NCBI GenBank assembly: GCA_019918135.1
Contig: WBZZ01003910.1
Coordinates: 47,501 to 111,500, forward strand
Reading direction: 5' to 3'
Source: Paulinella micropora
Lineage: Eukaryota > Cercozoa > Imbricatea > Euglyphida > Paulinellidae
DNA: 64,000 nt
Of this stretch, positions 21,705-32,596 are shown one piece after another; the stretch's first letter is position 1, and every line of letters starts with the position of its first letter. Position numbers and translations under genes: made by a program. The notes under the pieces were generated by a model, which worked only from the letters and a program-made list of their open reading frames with translations, did not search any database and had not been told where the DNA came from.

Positions 21705-22232
21705 GAAAAAAAAATGTAATAAAACTATGTCAGGCGCGCTCTCCTCCTCTCTTTTAACCTCCCAACCGTCGGCGTTCGCTCATGTCCGGAGCGCGCAAGC
21801 TCGTGAATCAGTTTGCCAGGGGAGAGGGGGGGGGGCCGACCCCGAACTCCCGTGTCTTCCTCATTTCTTGCTCTTGCCTTTACCCCCTTTTCTTTGCGAG
21901 CAAACGCGGGCGGGGCTTAAAAAACTTTTTAGGTATAAAATTTGCCCGCGGCCCCCCCCCCCCGGGAGTTCGGGGCCGCGATTATCGGCCGGCCCCCCCC
22001 CCTCTCCCCAATGATCTCTGACTCGTCGCCCTCCCCTGTTGAGGAGGGAGGGGGGGGCCAAAAACAGAAATTAAGCTGGCGTCTGCTCTAGCAACAACGG
22101 TTCCTCATTCTCTCGCGTTTTAACCCCTCCTGTGTTGGTTCGGCGCTTGTGTGTGTGTGTGTGTGCTGTTTGTTTGCCTTGGCGGCGGCAGGCTGAACCT
22201 TCTCTCATGGCTTGCTTTTGGAGGGCAGATTA
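21705..22232. other. GC-rich spacer
   Basis: Poly(G) and poly(C) runs near 21825, 21952 and 22045, then a short (GT)n near 22149-22165. No gene is seen apart from possible 5' leader of the MYND gene. Confidence 0.55.
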
Positions 22233-22279
22233 ATGGGCCGCAAGAGAAGGCGACGGCGCGACCGAGCAGCGGCGGCGCG

Positions 22280-22310
<31 letters not shown>

Positions 22311-22901
22311 GCAAAGAAGAAGAAGAGGCGTGTCGTGATCGGCCGGCGCCCGCCTCCGCCAGCAGAAGACAATGAAGCGGCGGCAGAAACAGCAGAACTG
22401 TTGTTGCTGCTGTGCTGGCGCGACGGCTGCGACGAGTGGTGGCCCGCCACCGACGGCGGCGGCGGCCGCCGCTGCCGGCGCTGCGACGACGCGGTGTACT
22501 GCAGCCGCCAGTGCCGCGACGAGGCTAAGGACGAGCACCGCGGCTGTTGCGGGCAGGACGCGGAGCGATTACTGGCCAAGGTCTTTATGTCACGGGTCGC
22601 GCAGCCGCGGTTGGCGCGGCGGCTGCTGCGGCTAGTGCCCGCCGACGCGCAGGGCTGCGTCTTGTACGCGGCGTGCCGCCCCGGCCAGGACGGCGTGGCG
22701 TGCGCGTACTGGTCCGAGCGCGAGTTGGGGCTGCCGCAAAAGGACTACCTGCGCGACAAGCTGCGAGAAACGTCACGCACCGGCTGTGCGTTAGTAGTAG
22801 AGGCCCTGGTCAGGCCCGTGGACCGCGCACAGGCGCTGCCCGGCGGCTGGTGGTGGTGGCAGAAAGAAATCTGGCTCTCGACGATCCCCACGCATGAGTA
22901 G
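22233..22901 (+). CDS. MYND zinc-finger protein
   Basis: The chosen start, ATG 22233, gives MGRKRRRRRDRAAAAR, a strongly basic head that could act as a nuclear signal, then a glutamine tract and KKKKRR. A MYND-type zinc site follows: Cys-x4-Cys in CWRDGCDEW, then CRRCDDAVYCSRQCRDEAK and DEHRGCC. MYND fingers bind proline-rich peptides in transcription and silencing proteins. The C-terminal half (LLRLVPADAQGCVLYAACRP to the stop) is unrecognised and no SET domain is seen. The gene is intact and neighbours an F-box/LRR gene on the same strand. Confidence 0.75.
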
Positions 22902-23104
22902 ACAACGAAAAAAATAATTCTTGGGTGTGTGTCCTTTTTGTTGAAACGGGAGCAGAAGGGGGAGGGGGGAGAAGATGACGATCGCCGACTTGCTCCGAAA
23001 TCTGTGCCTCGGGGAAAAAAGGAAGGGGGGAAAATTTGTTTTTTTCTTTTTGTTGTGTATCTGTAAAAAATAAGTATTAAAAGGGAACCGAGTTTTGCGC
23101 AAGC

Positions 23105-24668
23105 ATGTCCGCGCGCAAGCGCCAGAAAGTGGCGCGTACCGATGACGAGTGCAGCCTGTTGGATTTGCCCGCCGACGTGTGGGAAGTGGTTTCTCCTTTG
23201 GTGTCCGGCAGTCCTGCCTGGCTGTACGCGGTGTGGATAGCGGTGTGCACGAAGGCCCGCGATATGCCGCGCCCGAGAGTTGGTCGAGCCTGAAGATCGG
23301 CGCGGGCAGCCCCCGATCCCGGCCGCACGGTGGGCTGAATGGCGCGAAATTACTAGCGTGACCATTGACAAAAAGCTGCCGGCCGACAGTCTGTCGATCC
23401 TGGCACAGATACACGAAGCCAAGACTTGCGTGCACGGCCTGTTGCTCCCTAACAACCATACGGATCTCGAACTACGGGAGGCAGCGAAGGTCACTGGCTT
23501 GCAGAGGCTGGGATCCAAGGAGCCGATGCTAGAAGAAGCCTCCGGCGACGGTCTAGCTAGCGCTGGCTCGGTGACTGCGGGGGCCTGGTGCGACCGTTGG
23601 CTGAACCTTGATCGCTGCACGGAAGTCAGCTCCGAAGCGCTAGCCGCTTACCTGACGCAGGTCCGGCCGCGCACCCTGTTGCTGGCCGGACTCAACCCGT
23701 TCCTAAGTAGACCCCCGACCATCGTGCCGGCCGGCGGCTGCCTGCGGCAGCTCAGTCTTCGTAACTGCCGAACACTGACAGATCTCAGCTGGCTGGCGCC
23801 CCTAACCGAATTGCAGACGTTGGACCTGACCAACTGTTCCAGTATCACAGACGACGCGCTGGCCGTGGTGGCCGGCCTACGGATGTTAACGCGGCTCAAG
23901 CTCTTTCGTTGTGAACTAATTACGGACGAAGGCTTAGACAACTTGTCGAATCTCACCAGCCTGATCTATCTAGATCTGGGCTTTCTCCGCCAACTGACTA
24001 ATGTCTGGTTTCTGGAGAGCTTCGGTCGACTACAATATCTGCAACTCGGCCGCTGCCCGCTCGGCGACCTTTCGCTGGGCGTGCTCGCCAGCCTGACGAA
24101 TCTGCGAATTCTAGACGTGGGAGGAAATACCTTTCTGACTGATGAGGGGCTCCGGCATTTGCGCCCTCTAGTGCATTTGGAAAGGTTATATCTAAGCTCG
24201 TGTACAGGTGTCACAGGCACGGGTTTCGCACACCTACGGCGGTTGCGCAACTTGCAGTATTTAAGCCTGGAAAACTGCACCCATGTGGAGGAAACCTACC
24301 TCCAAGATCTGCCAACCGCGCTGCAGGCGTTAAGCCTCTACGGTTGCACCCAACTCACCGATGCAGCAGTAAGACGATTGCAGCACCTAAAAAGTCTGCG
24401 GATCCTGGATCTGGGCTGGGCAAATATTACTCCCGCCGGGTTTGCTCAATTGTGTGAGCTAGAACATCTCGAAAAGCTGACGTTAGACAGTTGTGAACAG
24501 CTGGATAATCGCGTCTTTGAACACCTACGAGGTCGTCTCAGGCAGTTGCAACAAATAGGTATTTTCTCTTGCACGCGAATCACCCGCGCAGCTATTACAC
24601 GGTTCAGAATTGTGCGCCCCGGCTTGGTCATAGTGACAGACGTGGAAGAAGAAGACGAACAACAGTGA
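23105..24668 (+). pseudogene. F-box/leucine-rich-repeat protein, one frameshift
   Basis: The N-terminus MSARKRQKVARTDDECSLLD runs into LPADVWEVVSPLVSGSPAWL, an F-box-like motif, in a frame that stops at 23293. From about 23275 the next frame continues with VEPEDRRGQPP and then about a dozen leucine-rich repeats of the cysteine-containing type, for example LQTLDLTNCSSITDDALAVV and LEKLTLDSCEQLDNRVFEHL. F-box/LRR proteins pick substrates for SCF ubiquitin ligases, the F-box binding Skp1 and the LRR the target. One indel near 23270 separates the halves. AATAAA lies just after the stop, 39 bases from a convergent gene. Confidence 0.8.
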
Positions 24669-24707
24669 AGAAATCAATAAAAAAAACTGTTTTTAATTTC
24701 GAAGAGT

Positions 24708-26780
24708 TTACTCGTCAAGGCACGCCACTTGGCAATGTACGCACACGCTGACCTCCTGCTTGTATGGAATGCCTGGCGCCTCTTGTGCCAGGGTGTTTTT
24801 GACGTGGTTGCTCTCGAGTAGCCCCAGCGCGTCGTCCGCATCTGCGAAGCTGCGCTTGGTGCAGGCGTGAGTGTCGGCCATCCTGCTGGAGGCCAGCAGC
24901 TGCGGCTGTAGCACCTCGGTGATTAGCGTTTCATAATGTCGCAACAAGTACTTCGCCCGGGCCCGGGCCGTCACGTGGACAGAGGTAAGCATCATCCGTA
25001 CACTGATGTGCTGGTCGTCTAGCCACTGTTCGCGCCAAACTCTGTCAATATACTCAGTATCCCCGAGGAACCTTGACAGCGAATCGATTGTCGCCTGCCG
25101 GTTCTTGTGCTGCGGGTAGAACAGGCACTGGAAGTGCGGGGAACAGACCGAGAAGTTCGGCGCAGCCTCTTGTTGCGCGGAGTTCGTAAACGTCTGGAAG
25201 TACGTGCGCCAGCCCCACCCCGTCGCGGTGCGCAGGACGTCGGCCTGGCTGACATGCGCACCAGCAGAGAGTTGGGCGCCCAGGGCTCGGTCGTACAGGA
25301 TGGCGAACAACAGTGCGACCGCGGCGTTCGCCTCCTCTGTGTCACCAGCCAGTGCCTTGGCTTCTGGTTTGTTGTAACAGACAAACATACTGCCGTCTTT
25401 ACGACCGGCGGACAGCTCGAGCGCGCTGAGCAGCGACTGCCTCAGCAGGTCCAGCAGCGCGATAGCGTGGTTGTTACGGAAAGTGAGGGTCTCCCGCAGC
25501 AGGCAACGGGGGCAGCCGCAATTTTTGTCCTTGGTATGTGGCAGACGGTCGCTGAAGACGTTGACCCTGTTTTCGCCGTACCTCAGCTCCGCGGGCTTGG
25601 CGCCCTTTCTGGGCCAAAACAGCACGAGGTTGGGCCCCATGGAGCCCGAGAACGGCTTCCACACGTCGGCCAGCGCTGCCACTCTTTGTTTGTCCGGGAC
25701 GAATGCGTCGCTGTACAAAGTCGCCGCCTTGGCGTTGGGCAGCACCCTGCCGAATTGCACCCGCGGTTCTTTGTCTTGCGGCTGGTGCGCCTCCCGGTTG
25801 AAGCACGCGTTGCGGGGGCACGCGGGGTCTCCCGCGAGTCCCGTAATGTACTTGCCATTGCTAATTACTTTAGACAGCCACTTCGGCGTGCCGTGATTCT
25901 TGATCTCGTCGTTGGCTGCGGCCGCGCCCTGTTGTACCAACGGGAACGCTCCCATGCCAAGCTTGAAACTTATGGCACTGTGCAGCTGCCGAATCGCCTC
26001 AAGTGCCGGGCGCGGCGCCGTTGGCGGAAAGCTCTTGGACTCGAGTTGGCGGATGACGGTCTCTGTTGCCAGTACCTTGACGTTCCCGCGGGCCCACGCA
26101 GACGGCGTCTGCCCTTTGGCGAAGGGCAGCGTGGCGTCCTCCACGACAGACACGCGGAAGCCCTGGCGCGCCAGGTCCTCGCACGTGCGTTTGACGCAAA
26201 TGTCAGACGCCACCCCTGCGACATAGACGTGCGTAACCTGGCGCGCTCGCAGGATCTCCGTCAAGCTGTGGGAGCCGGCGGGGCCCGGGCATCGGACCTC
26301 GGTTTTGTTGTCGTTCTCGAAGACGGCCGAGTTGGCGTCCACGTCTCGATGAAAGCCCTTGCGGAAATATGTCTGGGCCTCGGCCGCCACGCCGGCTACT
26401 GCCGCCACCAGCTCGTCGGACGGCGTGTCCGGTGGCGGCGCAAAGTCCAGCAGCTGTTTGGTTACCTGCTGCCCGTCCGTGCCGTCTATGCAATGGCTGT
26501 TGTACAGCTGCTGCGTGCTTCTGGTGCCCTTGTAGTTGTACTGGATCTGATCCTTACCGATTTTTTGCGCCTGGGGGAGCTGGGCGTGTGTACAACAAAC
26601 GCTTGATGTTGTCGAAACAACCGTTGACGACGTTGGCGGATTGTGCTCCAGGTTGGCCAAGGACAGTTTTCCGTCTTTGGCGCAAAAATCGGTCTGCATG
26701 TCGACGACCACGAGCCCACTCTCGTGCAAACAGTGGAACGAGGCCGAGCAGCTCGGGGCTACCCTGGCGTGGCTCTTCAT
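24708..26780 (-). CDS. Isochorismatase/nicotinamidase-like hydrolase with a large unknown C-terminal region
   Basis: The start at ATG 26780 gives MKSHARVAPS. The first 260 or so residues look like a cysteine hydrolase of the isochorismatase/nicotinamidase fold: GLVVVDMQTDFCAKDG with the catalytic Asp, HCIDGTDGQQV, FRKGFHRDVDA with the likely Lys, and VYVAGVASDICVKRTCED with the nucleophile Cys. The DxHxxH metal motif of true nicotinamidases (usually in DWHP) is not evident. About 430 more residues follow, containing CGCPRCLLRE and two CxxC-like pairs, which I cannot assign. The frame is intact over 691 codons, unusual for this block. It converges with the F-box/LRR gene. Substrate is unknown; an NAD-precursor or amide hydrolase role is possible. 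Confidence 0.75.
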   Translation of the reverse strand: MKSHARVAPSCSASFHCLHESGLVVVDMQTDFCAKDGKLSLANLEHNPPTSSTVVSTTSSVCCTHAQLPQAQKIGKDQIQYNYKGTRSTQQLYNSHCIDGTDGQQVTKQLLDFAPPPDTPSDELVAAVAGVAAEAQTYFRKGFHRDVDANSAVFENDNKTEVRCPGPAGSHSLTEILRARQVTHVYVAGVASDICVKRTCEDLARQGFRVSVVEDATLPFAKGQTPSAWARGNVKVLATETVIRQLESKSFPPTAPRPALEAIRQLHSAISFKLGMGAFPLVQQGAAAANDEIKNHGTPKWLSKVISNGKYITGLAGDPACPRNACFNREAHQPQDKEPRVQFGRVLPNAKAATLYSDAFVPDKQRVAALADVWKPFSGSMGPNLVLFWPRKGAKPAELRYGENRVNVFSDRLPHTKDKNCGCPRCLLRETLTFRNNHAIALLDLLRQSLLSALELSAGRKDGSMFVCYNKPEAKALAGDTEEANAAVALLFAILYDRALGAQLSAGAHVSQADVLRTATGWGWRTYFQTFTNSAQQEAAPNFSVCSPHFQCLFYPQHKNRQATIDSLSRFLGDTEYIDRVWREQWLDDQHISVRMMLTSVHVTARARAKYLLRHYETLITEVLQPQLLASSRMADTHACTKRSFADADDALGLLESNHVKNTLAQEAPGIPYKQEVSVCVHCQVACLDE

Positions 26781-27273
26781 CGTCAGGGCGCGCCGAAACA
26801 CACGACGAAGGAAAGGGGGGAGGGGAAAGCTTTAAAAAAAAGAAAAGCCTCTTTGCTTTGTTTTTGGTTTCTTTTCTTAGATTAAATTTGGCAGGCCAAG
26901 CCCCGCCTTTTTTTGGGGTCCTCTTTGAGAATTTGGTTTGGGGGGGGAAGGGGGGGAAGGGCGGGGAAGAAGGGGGGGGGAAAAGGCGAGGGAAAAGGCG
27001 GGAGAGGGTCACAGTCCTTCCTTTTAATTAAAACATACACAAAATCAGGTGAATCCAATTTGGGGAAAGAAAAGGGGGGAGGAGACGACGCGGGGAGTGG
27101 GGTGGGCGTGAAAGAAGCCGGATCGGCTAGAGAGCGAGAGAAAGAGAGAAGAGCAAGAAAAGACAGCTTTTTTAGCTCCCTCCCAAAAAAACACAATTGA
27201 ACGGAAGAAACTGGAATGGGGGGGGGGGGGGTGAGCAGGGGGCTATGCTTTTCATGGCCTGTTCTGACAGAGT
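26781..27273. other. GC-rich spacer with G runs
   Basis: No gene. It contains several G runs (26940-26980, 27218-27230) and the palindromic 3'-end-like word TTTTAATTAAAA near 27022-27033. Confidence 0.6.
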
Positions 27274-28951
27274 TCACTGGGGGTCTACACCCTCGAGACG
27301 CGGCGGTGAGCGCGTTTCTGCGTATTCCAGACGCCAGCCCCTGGCTAGGGTCACGCGGGGCCTGGAGGTGCCACGGTAGAGCAAGACGGCTGTCCGGCCA
27401 CTGGGCCAAGGGGGCAAACTGACTTTCTTCAAGTCCAGTGCCGGGCAGCCCTCAATTGTCAGCAGGACCTTGCCTTCCACCTGCAGGTCCGCGGGCAGCT
27501 GGAGTTTGGTAAGCTTTGGACAGTCTCTGACGTTCAGGGTCAAGGCTGAGAGCCTCCAGCGCGCGCCAGCAGGCGTAGTTATTTTTTGAGCTTTGGTAGG
27601 CGCTTTAGTCGTACACTTGTAGCATAGTCTGGCTCCGGCTCCGTGAACAGCCAAGAAGACAGAATTGGCCAGCTACTAGAAATAATTTTGTTCTCACTGC
27701 CTTGTTCCAAAGCCCTTGGCAACGCGATCTCTGCCAGCCCAGTACAGTTTTCTATTGTCATGAAGATTGCTTGCTTGGCCTGTATTTCCTGCGGCAGCTG
27801 CAGTGCCTGCGGCAGCTTCTTTTGTTCAATAAAAACATTGTCATCAAAACCTATGTCTGCCCTTCTGCAGTTAACTCGTACGGGCAGCGACACACTCTTT
27901 AGCTCGGAGCAAGCATACAAAAGGAAACGAAATCTCGTATCGGCCGAGACTCCGGTGAGCGCGGTAGGTCCTTGCCAAAGTGTGATCTTTTGCCTGGCAC
28001 ACCGTCCTATGTCGTAGTCCGTGTTCACCGGGGCGATGATCTTTAGTTTCGGTTTTGTTGTTGGCAAACCTCTGATCCGGAGGCCGACTGGCCAGACGTC
28101 GTCGGCGTTGCCGAGGCTGACCGATTCCAGCTCCGGCAGGTTCTGCAAGTAGACCGTGCACGGCCAGTCGAGCGCGTCGAAATAGTCAACGCCGCGATCA
28201 CGCGGGCGCTGGCTCAGAGCAAAGCTTTTTAGCCCCGGACAATCCTTGATGGTCAACGTCGCGTCCTTCATTTCCAGGAACTTGATTTGGTGCAAATTCA
28301 GCTCTCGGGCCTGACTGTGGCTGATGGTAAATTCCTCTCCTTTCCGGCAGCCTGATGTCCAGCCAGTGCAGGCATAGGTGTCCGATCGGGGAGTGGGGCC
28401 AGGCCGCGAACGGGAAATGTTTTTCGTCTTCTCTGGTCAGTGTCAGTTGCTCCGTGTCGTCCTTTTCGTTCCTGGAGATGACCAGCCGTTTCAGGCGCCA
28501 GTTGGGCGGGAATAGGTACTCGACTACCTTTCTGATTGCCTCCCAGTAGTGCTGCTTGGGGATCTCACTGGCGAAGTCGGGCACGGGCAAGGGAGAGAAA
28601 ATGGCCTTGCCCCTACCCCGCAGGTAACTCACCAAACTCGACCAGGCGCGGGGCCCTGTTTCGACAGTGATGAGGCCTGCTTTAAAGCGTGTGGATCTGG
28701 GCCGTACATGCGCGCGTTAAGTTCCCTACACCATCTCCTTTGGCCCTGAAAAAATTCTTGTTTGAAAGTTTCAACGTCTTTTCCGTCGTCAGGCTCTTCA
28801 TAAAATCGCCACAGCAAGTAACTAGCGAGCAATAGAGCGCCCAGGTCCTTCTCTGCGTCATCTGGGGGCAAATAGTGCTGGACAAAGCGGCAAGCCTGGC
28901 TTCAGAAACATAGGGCTCAAGCACGTCGCAGGGCAACGCTTGGAAACTCAT
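27274..28951 (-). pseudogene. F-box-like/LRR-type protein with several frameshifts
   Basis: The gene starts MSFQALPCDVLEPYVSEARL at 28951, which resembles a short F-box. Coding-like sequence then jumps frames at about 28870, 28630, 28290 and 27590: ASYLLWRFYEEPDDGKDVET, PPNWRLKRLVISRNEKDDTE, ATLTIKDCPGLKSFALSQRP and LNVRDCPKLTKLQLPADLQV. The repeated pattern of a strand ending in DCPxL or NCTGL is irregular LRR-like. It is thus a diverged relative of the block's other F-box/LRR genes. Four or more shifts make it a likely pseudogene unless the assembly is wrong at short indels. Confidence 0.55.
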
Positions 28952-29280
28952 GTCAATCTTTTGTTTTCTTTTCTTTCTTTGATATTAAAAATACTGGCAG
29001 TGCGAGAGGGAGGGGGGAGAGAGGGAGGAAGAAGGAGAGAGAGAGAGGACGGGAGGGGTGCCCGATAGAAAATAAAGTCCGGCTTTGGGAGGCGAATTTA
29101 AACCAACAGACGCAGAGGAGGAAGGGACCGAATCGCCGGTGGCTGCTCCTCCCCCCCTCCATCCGCCCTTTATTGCCTTCGCGCCCTAGAACTCCCTTGG
29201 GAGAGCTTTTTTTTTGTGTTGTCTCGAGTTATTTTGCCCCGGCACAAGACGGAGAGAGAGAGAGAGAGAGAAAATGAGAT
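28952..29280. other. GA-rich GC-block spacer
   Basis: Short GA tracts near 29020-29050 and 29251-29272 and no gene. It separates two minus-strand genes. Confidence 0.6.
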
Positions 29281-29778
29281 CTATTCTTTGTGTTCCTTGC
29301 CGCGGCGTACGGGACAATCTTGATCGAACAGCGGGGGCTTCAGCGCTAGGATCAGCCTCAGTTGCGCGGGCGTCAGGAAGTGCACGGTCAGTTCGCTGTC
29401 CACGAGGCAGGCCCTTGGCAGCAATTGTGCGTCCTTCGAGGATTGCAGCCACAGGATAAACTCGAAGTTGAGCAGGCCCAGCAGGGATTCCACGCACTTG
29501 TTCGTCGTCAGAGGCACGGGACACACACGGGCCGTGCGCAGTGCAATCCAGGGGTCGTTCTGGAAGTAAAGCACCTTGCCTTTGCACAGCACGTGGTGCG
29601 TCTGGTGGTGACTGCACAGCGACCTGCAGCCTTTCTTCAGGCCGTGTGGCGCGACAGTAGCCTCGGCCGACATCTGGCCGTTCTGTTGCCTCCCTTTCTT
29701 TTTTCCCTTTGCCGCCGCCGATTCACACTCTCTCCCCCCCTTCCCCTCCCTGTCTGCACTCGCGCCCTTTGTAAACAT
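29281..29778 (-). CDS. Unrecognised 165-residue protein with His/Cys cluster
   Basis: The frame is open from ATG 29778; a second ATG at 29673 (MSAEATVAPHGLKKGCRSLC) is a better start because sequence before it is low-complexity. The segment LCSHHQTHHVLCKGKVLYF has a Cys/His cluster reminiscent of a zinc site, followed by WIALRTARVCPVPLTTNKCV and a hydrophobic helix-rich tail. No family was recognised. The gene diverges from the next plus-strand gene across poly(C) DNA. Confidence 0.5.
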   Translation of the reverse strand: MFTKGASADREGKGGRECESAAAKGKKKGRQQNGQMSAEATVAPHGLKKGCRSLCSHHQTHHVLCKGKVLYFQNDPWIALRTARVCPVPLTTNKCVESLLGLLNFEFILWLQSSKDAQLLPRACLVDSELTVHFLTPAQLRLILALKPPLFDQDCPVRRGKEHKE

Positions 29779-29997
29779 CCCCCCCCCCCGCCTCCTCCTC
29801 CTCCCTGTCTTGTTTTTTTGTGCCTACCCCCCCCCCTCGCCCCGCCCCTCCCTCGGTCTTCTTTTTTCTGGTTGGTCTTTTTTTCCTTCAAGTGTCTCCC
29901 TGTCCCCCCCCCCACACACTCCCCGGGCCCTCTACTTTGTTTTTCTTTGTTTCCTTTGCCCCCCCTCTCCCCCAAAAGAAAAGAAGTGAAGGACGGC

Positions 29998-30467
29998 ATG
30001 AACGAGGCTTTCTGGCCCTGGGCGGTCAACCAGTTCCTGCAGGACAGCGAGGGTCTCGTGCGCTACGGAGAAACCCGCGACCCGGAGGCGCAAGTGCTGT
30101 CCGATCTCAAGAAGTTCCACGCGGTGCTAGAGTGGAACATGATCGACGAGCACCGGCAGAGGCTGGCCGAGCTCGTGGCGGGCACGGGGTCGCACTCGCG
30201 CTCGGAGGCGTCCGGCGAGAGCGCGCGGCCCGGCCGGGTTGTGTGGGACCCCCCCTGCCGCTCAAGGATCCCGGCGAAGGCACGCAAAGGCGCGGCGGGC
30301 AGCGCCGCAAATCAGCTGCGCCGCGCGTCGCCGACCGCGACAGACACTTTCTGTACGTGCCGCACCTGCGCGTCTGTGCGCCCCCGGCCTGGGCGGGCAG
30401 GAACCGTGCCGAACGGTATAAACACCAAGTCGTCTTTGTGCGCACGCCGCCAGCGACAGTACAATAA
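29998..30467 (+). pseudogene. Unrecognised protein broken at a C7 run
   Basis: ATG 29998 gives MNEAFWPWAVNQFLQDSEGL and then VRYGETRDPEAQVLSDLKKF. At the run of seven C at 30249-30255 the coding-like frame changes, and the second frame (KDPGEGTQRRGGQRRK, then RHFLYVPHLRVCAPPAWAGR) ends at a TAA embedded in an AATAAA signal at 30464-30469. One base too many or too few in the run explains the break. Function unknown. Confidence 0.5.
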
Positions 30468-30595
30468 AACGGTTTCTTACACCGGCGCTGGCCAACAGGT
30501 ATTAAAACCAGGGGTGAGGAATTCTTCGCCCCCCCCCCTTTTTTTTCTGAAACGACACCCCTCAACGACGCCGGAATAGGCTCGACAAGTTTTTT

Positions 30596-32312
30596 TTAAT
30601 CAAAGTTTTTCTCCGGCAGTGAAAAAGGACCGGACAACCAACCAACCAAAAGGGGGGAGAGAAAAATATCAGAGTGCAGAGAAGGCCTCGTCTTGTGTTT
30701 TTTTACGTCGTCGATGATGACGTTGGCGTCGTCGTCGGGCTCCTGCACCACGCCCCGACACGACCGCCACCGTCGTGGTGTCGCGCTCTCGCCGGGCGCG
30801 TAGCCGCCCTCCTCCCACCCCGCACAGTCCGACGCCTGCTCGGCCGGGTCGGTGGCCTGGTCAAAGGCGTTTTCCGCGTCCCAGAGGAACAGGAACTTGG
30901 GCACCCGTTTGAGGCACAGCGCGCCCTGCGACAGCGGGTCGAAACTCGCGCGGATCGAGAACCCCACGCTCGCCACGGCGCCGGGGCGCACACAGCGGCT
31001 GGCCTGCTCGTCCGTCATGACGGGGTGGCCGGGCGCGCGCATGTCGCGGATGTACAGCTCGTTGAACTTGTAGCCCCCGATGCGTCCTGGGGTCCTGGCT
31101 TCTTCTTGGAGCCCCAGCTGCGCTGGCCGGCATTCACGAAAGTGTTTACGTTGGAGAACGAGTAGTTGGCCTGCGTCTGCAGCACCAGCGCCGGCGCTTC
31201 GTTGGCTGCGAGTCCGCCTTCTTGAAGTAGCAGCCGCTCTTCACGTAGCGCGTCAGCCCCTTGCGCTCTTCGGGGGTCTTGGCCGAGAACTCTTCGCCCT
31301 TGCTCCGCAGCAGCACCTCGCGGAACTTGGTGCGCACGGCCTCCGGGTACGTGCCGTCGGCGTTCTTGCTGGCCCCCAGGTCCAGCGCGATGTCCTTGAG
31401 CTTGTTGCTCACGCACGGCATGACCTGGCACAGCAGCGTGGCCTTCTGGCCGTCCCCGAGCGCGTCCAGCACGCAGAAGACGGGCAGGAACTCGAGCCAC
31501 AGGTCGAACACCACGGCGAGCGCGCCCACCTCGTACACTTGGCCGCGCGAAGAAGCTACCTGCGCCGGCGGCGCCGCCTTGGACGCGCGGGCGCTCACCA
31601 TGAAGCTGCGTTGCACGCGTTCGGGCTTCACGCTGTCTCCCAGGGGGTCCGAGTTGTACCTGTGCGCAAAGTCTTCGGGGTCGCGGTACGAGCCGTAGCA
31701 GAGCCGCCCATAGGCGGCCTTCTCCGCTTCTGTCGCGTGGCTGGAAAAGAAGAGCTTGCAGCCCCCGCCGATCACGCCCGGGGGTTGCCAGCAGGTAGCC
31801 CTTCTTGAACAGCCTGCCGGACTGGGGTCGGCACGGAACTTGAGGGACACGATTTCCTTGTTCGCGTCCTTGTACGACGCCTCTTTCTTGAGCTGGTAGA
31901 TTTCGCTCGGCGGGGGCAGGAAGCGCACGAGTTCGAGCCAGCCGCGGCCCGTGGCGGGGGAGTGAACTCGCACGAGCGTGTACTGCAGCAAGAAGCTGGT
32001 GTCCACGAACGATTGCCAGAAGCCGCTGTGCAGCGTTTTGTACACCTTGTCGAGCCCCGCAAAGAGTTCGTCGGGCACCTCGCCGAGCGGGACCAGGCCC
32101 TCGAGGTTGGTTGCCGGCTCCAGGCTGCGCCGCAACAGTTCGGGTACCCAGTTCTCCGGCGTCAGGTTACCAAAGAAGCGGCCGACTGGCTCGGCGGCGG
32201 CCTCCGTGCAGACGCGCTTCGATTCTGCGTCCCACTCCGAGGCCTCTTCCCCCTTGTCGTGGCGGGCCTTCTTGGCCTTGCCGCTCTGTTCCTTGGCTGC
32301 GCGTTTGCTCAT
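30596..32312 (-). pseudogene. Unrecognised GC-block protein, two frame changes
   Basis: ATG 32312 gives MSKRAAKEQSGKAKKARHDK, a basic head, then a folded-looking region with LTPENWVPELLRRSLEPATN, WQSFVDTSFLLQYTLVRVHS and FDLWLEFLPVFCVLDALGDG. The frame changes near 31200 (on to VLQTQANYSFSNVNTFVNAG) and again at the G run near 31076-31080 (on to YKFNELYIRDMRAPGHPVMT and LKRVPKFLFLWDAENAFDQA). Read through, the product would be about 570 residues. No motif lets me assign a function. The lysine-rich start may be a nuclear signal. Confidence 0.5.
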
Positions 32313-32596
32313 GAAAAGGAACGATTTTCTGCACGAAGCCGCGCCCTCTGGCGCGCGAACAGAGGGGGTTGGGTGCGAATCTCTTGCGCGGCCCCCCCCC
32401 CCCCCCCGCGGCAACGCCTTTTTTTCTCGTTGGTTGGCGGCCCCCTCCATTTCTTCTTTCTTTCTTATCCCCCCCCCCGGGGGGGGGGGAGGGGGAGGGT
32501 GAGAGGAACAAGAGGGCTCACAACCTGCCTTTTTTTGGGGAGTATTGGAGCTCTAAAAATAACAAATTGAGACCTGCTTTTCCTTTTCTCAAAAAA

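Noticed and set aside
22745..23620. 291- and 222-codon minus-strand frames
   Set aside because: They are shadows opposite the MYND and F-box/LRR genes.
25107..26606. 499-codon plus-strand frame
   Set aside because: Antisense shadow of the isochorismatase-like gene; GC-rich DNA keeps stops rare.
29362..29997. Upstream part of a 405-codon plus-strand frame
   Set aside because: It runs antisense to the 29281-29778 gene and through poly(C); only sequence from ATG 29998 looks coding.
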